A DNA stretch of 11,154 bases from an uncultured Candidatus Saccharibacteria bacterium (GTDB lineage Bacteria; Patescibacteriota; Saccharimonadia; Saccharimonadales; Saccharimonadaceae), in contig CALGUM010000052.1 in assembly GCA_937902295.1 (NCBI GenBank), forward strand, positions 1 through 11,154, in the 5' to 3' direction. The position numbers were made by a program, and so were the translations under genes. Shown in pieces: positions 6,876 to 11,154 of the stretch. How positions within the stretch are numbered: the stretch's first letter is position 1; every line of letters starts with the position of its first letter. The notes beneath the pieces were generated by a model. It ran no database searches, was not told where the DNA came from, and worked only from the letters and a program-made list of their open reading frames with translations.

Positions 6876-8830
6876 TGTATTTCAGCGATGATGTCGCGTA
6901 GCTCAGCTGCTTTTTCAAACTCGAGATTTGCGCTTGCCAGTTGCATTTGAGCCGTCAGTTCTTTTTCGAGCGTCGCATATTCATCGCGTGGTATTTTTTT
7001 GAGGTCAAGCTTTGGCTTTGTATCTTCTTTTTGTGGAATAATTGCACGGAGCCCCTCGTCGATTGCTTTATCTACCCCGCGAGGAGTAATACCATGTAGG
7101 GTGTTATACTCTTTCTGGATCGCACGACGTCGGTCTGTCTCGTCGATCGCTGCCTGCATCGAGCGCGTAATCTTATCGCCATACATTACTACACTTCCAT
7201 CGACATGGCGCGCTGCACGACCGACAGTCTGTATTAGTGAACTTTCACTCCTTAAAAACCCTTCTTTGTCAGCATCCATAATTGCCACAAGGCTCACTTC
7301 GGGCAGATCAAGCCCTTCCCTTAGAAGGTTAATCCCTACAAGTACGTCATAGACGCCTAGACGTAGATCACGTAAAATGTCACCCCGTTCGAGCGTATCG
7401 ACTTCGCTATGAATGTAGGCGGTCTTAATTGAAATTTCTTGCAGGTATGTAGTCAGGTCTTCCGCCATACGTTTTGTAAGAGTTGTGACTAACACTCGTT
7501 GATTTTTTTTGGTACGATCACGGATCTCTGCAACCAAATCGTCGACTTGGTTTTTAGTTGGTTTAATTGTAATAGGTGGATCAAGTAATCCTGTCGGCCG
7601 GATTACCTGCTGCGCAGGCTCAGGCGAGTGCGCTAATTCATACTCGCCCGGTGTAGCAGACACATAGATTGCCTTATTAATATGCTTGTCGAACTCCTCG
7701 AAACGCAGTGGCCTGTTGTCGAGCGCACTTGGCATGCGAAAACCATGCTCTACCAGTACCTCTTTGCGTGCTCGGTCGCCGTTGAACATACCCCTAACCT
7801 GTGGCAATGTTTGGTGACTCTCATCTACCAAAAGCAGCCAGTCGTCAGGAAAATAATCTATAAGTGTGGCGGGCTGTTCGCCTGGTTCGCGGTCGCTCAG
7901 ATAGCGACTGTAATTTTCAATTCCTTTCACAAACCCTGTCTCTTCAAGCATCTCAATATCGTACTTAGTTCGTTGAGATAGTCGCTGTGCCTCAAGTAAT
8001 TTATCGTGATTCTCAAACCATTCAAGTCGTTCATTGAACTCTTTCTTTATGCCTTCAATGGCATGAGCCAGGCGATCTTTTGGTGTCACATAGTGGCTGC
8101 TCGGGAAAATGCTGATTTCATCTGGTTCGGATATAATCTCGCCTGTAAGATGATCAAGCTGAGTAATGCGATCGATTTCATCACCAAAAAACTCCAATCG
8201 ATACACAGTCTCACCATTTGCGGGAAATACATCCACGACGTCTCCCTTTACACGGAATGTACCTCGGTGAAAATCAATGTCGTTGCGCTTGTATTGGATG
8301 TCTGTCAATTGTCGAACAAATTTATCTTGCTGACGTCGTTCGCCTTTTTTAAGATGAATTGACATCGCGGCATATGAATCTGGTGCCCCGATGCCATAGA
8401 TACAACTTACACTTGCAACGATAATCACATCGCGCCGAGTCAAGAGTGCCGAAGTCGCTGCGTGCCGCAATCGATCGATCTCTTCATTGATTGCAGAGTC
8501 TTTTTCTATATAGGTATCACTGCTCGCGATGTATGCTTCTGGCTGGTAGTAGTCAAAATAACTTACAAAATAATGTACTTCATTATCAGGAAAAAAAGTT
8601 TTAAACTCACTAAAAAGTTGCGCTGCAAGCGTCTTATTATGCGCCATCACAAGTGTCGGCACTTGCCGATCTTGAATGATATTCGCCATCGTAAAAGTTT
8701 TGCCACTACCTGTCACTCCAAGCAGTGTCTGTTCGCGCTCTCCACTATCAAGTCCAGCGAGTAGCTGGGCAATAGCTGACGGCTGATCACCGGTAGGCTG
8801 GTATTTTGTCTCAAGGCGAAACTTTGTCAT
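6863..8830 (-). CDS. uvrB: Excinuclease ABC subunit B (UvrB)
   Basis: UvrB is the damage-verifying helicase-like subunit of nucleotide excision repair. It is loaded by UvrA and then recruits UvrC for incision. The 655-residue protein has the full family layout. It includes Walker A GVTGSGKT (38-45), the beta-hairpin region [10 protein letters not shown] (91-100) that inserts between strands at lesions, and the Walker B DESH box (336-339). These are followed by SATPG (391-395), [13 protein letters not shown] (499-511), QTVGRAARH (534-542) and a C-terminal UVR coiled hairpin (about 616-650) that contacts UvrC/UvrA. All helicase motifs look intact. The start ATG at 8828-8830 is preceded by a -10 hexamer at exactly leaderless distance. 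An AAGG lies only 1-2 nt before the ATG, too close to act as a Shine-Dalgarno site. uvrA and uvrC are not in the window. Confidence 0.98.
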   Translation of the reverse strand: MTKFRLETKYQPTGDQPSAIAQLLAGLDSGEREQTLLGVTGSGKTFTMANIIQDRQVPTLVMAHNKTLAAQLFSEFKTFFPDNEVHYFVSYFDYYQPEAYIASSDTYIEKDSAINEEIDRLRHAATSALLTRRDVIIVASVSCIYGIGAPDSYAAMSIHLKKGERRQQDKFVRQLTDIQYKRNDIDFHRGTFRVKGDVVDVFPANGETVYRLEFFGDEIDRITQLDHLTGEIISEPDEISIFPSSHYVTPKDRLAHAIEGIKKEFNERLEWFENHDKLLEAQRLSQRTKYDIEMLEETGFVKGIENYSRYLSDREPGEQPATLIDYFPDDWLLLVDESHQTLPQVRGMFNGDRARKEVLVEHGFRMPSALDNRPLRFEEFDKHINKAIYVSATPGEYELAHSPEPAQQVIRPTGLLDPPITIKPTKNQVDDLVAEIRDRTKKNQRVLVTTLTKRMAEDLTTYLQEISIKTAYIHSEVDTLERGDILRDLRLGVYDVLVGINLLREGLDLPEVSLVAIMDADKEGFLRSESSLIQTVGRAARHVDGSVVMYGDKITRSMQAAIDETDRRRAIQKEYNTLHGITPRGVDKAIDEGLRAIIPQKEDTKPKLDLKKIPRDEYATLEKELTAQMQLASANLEFEKAAELRDIIAEIHSKR

Positions 8831-8836
8831 CCTTAT

Positions 8837-8865
8837 AGTATACCTAAAAACTAGCGTGATGTCTT
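8837..8865 (-). promoter_or_regulatory. Putative leaderless promoter of uvrB
   Basis: On the minus strand AAGACA (8860-8865; 4 of 6 to the -35 consensus) is followed by a 17-nt spacer and TATACT (8837-8842; 5 of 6 to the -10 consensus). Counting the last base of the -10 as position -7 puts +1 exactly on the A of the uvrB ATG (8830). I see no SOS (LexA) box of the CTG-N10-CAG or GAAC-N4-GTTC type in the 78-nt gap. Confidence 0.62.
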
Positions 8866-8870
8866 GAACT

Positions 8871-8901
8871 GTAGTGCTCTTACGCTCGATAGAAGAACTA
8901 C
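8871..8901 (-). repeat. Imperfect inverted repeat in the gap before uvrB
   Basis: The minus strand has GTAGTTCTT and, 11 nt later, AAGAGCACTAC. These pair as a 9-bp stem with a 2-nt (GC) bulge. The repeat lies after the stop of the exported-protein gene and just upstream of the uvrB -35. No T-run follows, so it is not a standard intrinsic terminator. It could be a weak transcript-end structure, an operator, or chance. Confidence 0.3.
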
Positions 8902-8908
8902 GCGCAAT

Positions 8909-9595
8909 CTATTGTCCACTGACTCGCAATGACGAAAATATGTCACGGCGAAATTCACGAACCTTCTCAGCATGCTCTTGATTTGCGCGCTGCCCACTCG
9001 GTGTATTACTTGCACCACACGGTGCTTGTGGACCTATGAGAGAGTAGGTGTAGTCGCCAATTTGTCGAGCAGCATCCCCATACCCGTCGTCAATGTATTG
9101 ATTACTATTTGTAAGATACTCACCCCAGGTACTTCCAACAGCAGACGTATCAATCATGCCATCTTCCGCGGTTATGACCTGGGAGGAGACATATCTTGTA
9201 ATAATTCCTACAGAGGCAGGGGTCGCAACCTCTGCATCCTGCTGACGTGCAATGTCCCAGCATCCTTCTACTGGCATAGTTACTTCATACCGTTCGATTG
9301 AATCTTGCGCAACAAGTTTCACCTCATAGGGCGAGATGGTCTCTCGCACCAACATCTCGACACCCCATTCTTGCATTTGAATAGAGGGTTCGCGCGTTGA
9401 CGTAAGCTCGTCCATTGTCTCACGGTTCTCTTGCTCGACATTTGATGGAGATTCTACGCGCTTAACCGTTTCGCTGTCATCATGACTATATTTTTTTTGC
9501 CATAACAGTACAAACAAAAAAATACTTACTACTATAATGATAGTGGTAAGTATTAGTAGTACTGTTCTTTTGTGGGTGGAGAGCGACTTTATCAT
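8909..9595 (-). CDS. Exported single-pass membrane protein with EWGV and GPQAPC motifs
   Basis: Function unknown. The 228-residue protein has a short basic N-tail, one hydrophobic membrane anchor (about 11-32), a polar linker rich in Glu and Ser (35-70) and a compact extracellular domain (about 74-225). Notable positions are EWGV (76-79), C112 in the motif GCWD, VGIITRY (129-135), IGDYTYSLIGPQAPCG (179-194) with C193, and a charged C-terminal helix. C112 and C193 are the only cysteines and could form a disulfide outside the cell. I associate the pattern EWGV...C...R...IGxYxY...GPQAxC with small surface proteins found in Saccharibacteria genomes. That is recollection, not a search. The ATG is preceded by GAGGA 7 nt upstream, and a promoter lies in the 58-nt gap. 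The gene shares a 7-residue string with the ectodomain of the pseudoprotease two genes downstream. Confidence 0.85.
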   Translation of the reverse strand: MIKSLSTHKRTVLLILTTIIIVVSIFLFVLLWQKKYSHDDSETVKRVESPSNVEQENRETMDELTSTREPSIQMQEWGVEMLVRETISPYEVKLVAQDSIERYEVTMPVEGCWDIARQQDAEVATPASVGIITRYVSSQVITAEDGMIDTSAVGSTWGEYLTNSNQYIDDGYGDAARQIGDYTYSLIGPQAPCGASNTPSGQRANQEHAEKVREFRRDIFSSLRVSGQ

Positions 9596-9602
9596 CTAAA
9601 AT

Positions 9603-9607
9603 TCCTC
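9603..9607 (-). promoter_or_regulatory. Shine-Dalgarno site of the exported-protein gene
   Basis: The minus strand reads GAGGA 7 nt before the ATG at 9593-9595. It fixes this start and contrasts with the leaderless-type starts of uvrB and the pseudoprotease gene downstream. Confidence 0.7.
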
Positions 9608-9622
9608 ATTTATTTTCGTTCA

Positions 9623-9649
9623 ATCGTAACACAAAAATCTAACAGTCAA
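9623..9649 (-). promoter_or_regulatory. Promoter of the exported-protein gene
   Basis: TTGACT (9644-9649) is a 5-of-6 match to the -35 consensus. It is followed by TACGAT (9623-9628) preceded by TGT, giving an extended -10. The spacer is 15 nt, shorter than ideal, which the TGn extension may offset. Transcription would start near 9616 and give a leader of about 20 nt containing the GAGGA site. Confidence 0.5.
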
Positions 9650-9653
9650 CTAT

Positions 9654-10250
9654 TTACACTTGAATACTCGACGAACTTCTTTCGAAGTCTGACGACATGT
9701 CTCCATAGATGTCGTGCAAACGCTCAATCACAGCTGAGACTAGTTGGTCAGGTTCAGTATGATAAATAATATCCTTTGCTGCTGGAGATTCCACATGCTC
9801 TACAAGTGTCTTTGCATAATCAGCTACCCCACCACTTTCGAGCAATACTCCACATACCTTACGACTCTCAAGTGCAGTAGAAAGTTCGTGCAAGCTACCC
9901 ATCCTCCCGCCTATAAGTATCAGGGCGTCACTACTACGAACCAGATCAATACCGCGCCCGATATATTGCATACCGGTAAAGTTGATGTAATCAAACTCTT
10001 CTGTCGGCAACCGAAAGGTAACAACGTGCTCACGAAGAGATTCAGCTGGCGAAAATCCTACTACAGCCCCTACCCTTTTTTCTATGGAATTTGCCCCCAT
10101 TGCAGCGTAATGCGGCAGACCAATTGTTGCTCCAGTTACCAGCGTAGCGCCGCGTTGAGCGATCACTTGGCCTACTTCATAGGCAATCTTATTGGTCTCC
10201 TTGCCACCCTCGCGACTCGTCGCTCCAGAAACGCAGATTTGATATCTCAT
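9654..10250 (-). CDS. SLOG/LOG-superfamily Rossmann-fold protein
   Basis: The 198-residue protein has the nucleotide-binding Rossmann layout of the LOG/SLOG superfamily (lysine-decarboxylase-like, DprA-like). The N-terminal strand-loop CVSGATSREG (6-15) is followed by LVTGATIGLPHYAAMGA (37-53). Then come VVGFSPAES (63-71), R105 and the signature loop LIGGRMGSLHE (112-122). The last replaces the PGGxGTxxE of true LOG phosphoribohydrolases, which cleave nucleoside 5'-monophosphates to base plus ribose 5-phosphate. G114, G115, G118 and E122 are kept, but the Pro is Ile and the Thr is Ser. It could be a nucleotide hydrolase or a nucleotide-derived ligand sensor, and the sequence does not decide. 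The start ATG overlaps the upstream TGA stop (ATGA, 10247-10250) and has a strong GGGGGAG site, so it is translationally coupled in an operon with the unknown gene and the PfkB-family kinase. The Ser-rich C-terminus (186-198) is probably disordered. Confidence 0.9.
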   Translation of the reverse strand: MRYQICVSGATSREGGKETNKIAYEVGQVIAQRGATLVTGATIGLPHYAAMGANSIEKRVGAVVGFSPAESLREHVVTFRLPTEEFDYINFTGMQYIGRGIDLVRSSDALILIGGRMGSLHELSTALESRKVCGVLLESGGVADYAKTLVEHVESPAAKDIIYHTEPDQLVSAVIERLHDIYGDMSSDFERSSSSIQV

Positions 10251-10699
10251 TTTTTCTCCCCCTTTTCAAGACATTGCACAAAATGTTCAATCACACTGGG
10301 ACGCACAACGCACTCGCGGTACCTACGTATTAACTCATCGGAGAGTGCGCGGCGAAAATAGAGTAAGCTCCTATCAGAAAATTGACGAGACTCAGCGGCA
10401 TCACGTGCGATATCACTCGGATGAAACGAGATTGTCTCACCTTCAATATGTAGACCTATATATTCGGTATTCTTACTCAGCACATCGTCATTCACTCGCA
10501 GCGCATGATATAACTCTTTCGAAGTCACATCCCTGTCGAGCCCCATTTCCCGTACTACTAAGTAGCCGGCGTGTAATATATCTCCAATAATTTTTGCGTC
10601 AACAGTATATGCAGGTGCCGAAGTCTCTAAGTCACGAAGTGCGACTGCGAGCTTTTTGTCATGTTCGCGACCCAGCAATACTAATAGCGCCTTTGACAC
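10247..10699 (-). CDS. Conserved-looking hypothetical protein of 150 residues, operon partner of PfkB-family kinase and SLOG protein
   Basis: I do not recognise a family. The protein is soluble, with no signal peptide or membrane segment. It has a short hydrophobic N-terminal strand-like segment (ALLVLLG, 4-10), alternating helices, and a middle region VTSKELYHALRVN (58-70) that could form a helix-turn-helix-like pair. A beta-like GLHIEGETISFHPSDI (82-97) follows, and then a strongly basic helical C-terminal part (about 104-145) with RR and RYR. The basic C-terminus could bind nucleic acid or phosphate, but nothing catalytic is obvious. The start is GTG (10697-10699), 2 nt after the kinase stop, with AAAGGA about 9 nt upstream inside the kinase's last codons. 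It ends in TGA overlapping the next ATG by 4 nt. The tight packing on both sides supports a real, co-translated gene. Confidence 0.82.
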   Translation of the reverse strand: MSKALLVLLGREHDKKLAVALRDLETSAPAYTVDAKIIGDILHAGYLVVREMGLDRDVTSKELYHALRVNDDVLSKNTEYIGLHIEGETISFHPSDIARDAAESRQFSDRSLLYFRRALSDELIRRYRECVVRPSVIEHFVQCLEKGEKK

Positions 10700-10701
10700 T
10701 G

Positions 10702-11154
10702 TTAGATATCCTTTTCTTCAATCGGCATATCATGTAGTTCGGCGTTTTTATAGAGAATACCCTCTTTTGCACCATATTTTGTGACGACTGATGTCGAGTT
10801 CGCACTTGCAAAGATAATTGATTCACGAAGGCTCGCGCCTTGTGACCATCTACTTAAGAACCCGCTTGCGAATGCATCACCAGCACCCGTACGATCCAGC
10901 ACAGGAACATCTTCATACATACCAGCTGAAATGATAGTCTTTCCATCACTTGCGACAACGCCACGCGGTCCATCACTTACGATGACTACAGGTACATATC
11001 GTAGTGCGTTACGTACAAGTTCTTCACTCGTCTCGCCATCAACAAGCATTTGCATCTCTTCTTTATTTACACAAAGCACATCCACACTTGCAAGCAAAGC
11101 CTTGAGTTTCTTTGGCTCTGCAAGTTCAGGTCCAGCTGGGTTGAGCATTACCTT
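10702..11154 (-). CDS. PfkB/ribokinase-family carbohydrate or nucleoside kinase, 3' part
   Basis: Only the C-terminal half (150 codons plus stop) is in the window. The reading frame continues past the upper edge, with the ATG at 11146-11148 preceded by in-frame Lys-Val codons. PfkB-family members are usually about 300-330 residues. Visible family motifs are the MLNPAGP strand-loop near the edge, the VNKEEMQML segment (the NxxE magnesium-associated motif), VIVSDGPRGV, and the PfkB signature 2 loop LDRTGAGDAFASGF. The last contains the GAGD anion hole and the catalytic Asp. These kinases phosphorylate sugars or nucleosides (ribose, fructose, adenosine) with ATP. The substrate-binding half is missing, so specificity cannot be told. 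It is followed after 2 nt by the 150-residue unknown gene, evidently in the same operon. Confidence 0.93.
   Translation of the reverse strand, partial: KVMLNPAGPELAEPKKLKALLASVDVLCVNKEEMQMLVDGETSEELVRNALRYVPVVIVSDGPRGVVASDGKTIISAGMYEDVPVLDRTGAGDAFASGFLSRWSQGASLRESIIFASANSTSVVTKYGAKEGILYKNAELHDMPIEEKDI

Noticed and set aside
8006..8362. Plus-strand open frames of about 100-118 codons opposite uvrB.
   Set aside because: They are antisense shadows of an intact UvrB with low-complexity Phe/Cys/Ile-rich products and no start signals.
656..9653. tRNA genes, riboswitches or CRISPR repeats in the gaps.
   Set aside because: All gaps are under 100 nt. None contains cloverleaf elements, repeat-spacer periodicity or a long conserved-looking leader.
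9744..10361. A 205-codon open frame on the plus strand opposite the SLOG gene and the 150-residue gene.
   Set aside because: The product is rich in Cys, Ser, Tyr and Arg with no domain. It lies antisense to two well-supported coupled genes and has no convincing start signal.

Overview
The window is a compact, single-orientation block of bacterial chromosome. All ten genes lie on the minus strand, most gaps are below 100 bases, and no gap exceeds 300 bases. There is no tRNA, rRNA, insertion sequence, CRISPR array or plus-strand gene that I can support. The gene set and protein style suggest a member of the Patescibacteria (Candidate Phyla Radiation), most likely Saccharibacteria (TM7). The signs are short tightly packed operons, a GatCAB amidotransferase operon carrying an extra membrane protein, a Q/P-tailed membrane pseudoprotease, and an exported protein with an EWGV...C...GPQAPC pattern that I associate from memory with Saccharibacteria. 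TGA is used as a stop (10247-10249), which argues against the recoded Gracilibacteria/Absconditabacteria. No rRNA is present, so the phylum assignment is an inference.

Read in transcription order (high to low coordinate), the window opens with the 3' half of a PfkB/ribokinase-family sugar or nucleoside kinase (10702-11154). It is followed, with almost no spacing, by an unrecognised 150-residue protein (10247-10699) and a SLOG/LOG-superfamily Rossmann protein (9654-10250). These three look like one operon. Next come a single-pass exported protein (8909-9595) with its own promoter and Shine-Dalgarno site, the excision-repair helicase gene uvrB (6863-8830), and a large two-pass membrane protein (4350-6836). 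The last carries a trypsin/HtrA-like fold whose catalytic His and Ser positions have been replaced.

The downstream half is an operon, gatC-gatA-X-gatB (754-4306). X is a 139-residue membrane-anchored helical protein with an RNxxAH motif like that of HEPN domains. It overlaps gatA by 8 nt and is 2 nt from gatB. GatCAB makes Gln-tRNA(Gln) and/or Asn-tRNA(Asn) by transamidation. The window closes with the start of galU (1-655, running off the edge), which has a TTG start, a strong Shine-Dalgarno sequence and an extended -10 promoter.

A recurrent regulatory theme is that uvrB, the pseudoprotease gene and gatC each have a -10-like hexamer only 7-10 nt before the start codon and no usable Shine-Dalgarno site. 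This implies leaderless or nearly leaderless mRNAs. By contrast galU, the exported-protein gene and the internal operon genes have recognisable Shine-Dalgarno sequences. The points most worth a second look are the HEPN-like protein inside the GatCAB operon, the inactive membrane protease, the leaderless promoters, and the kinase-unknown-SLOG operon.
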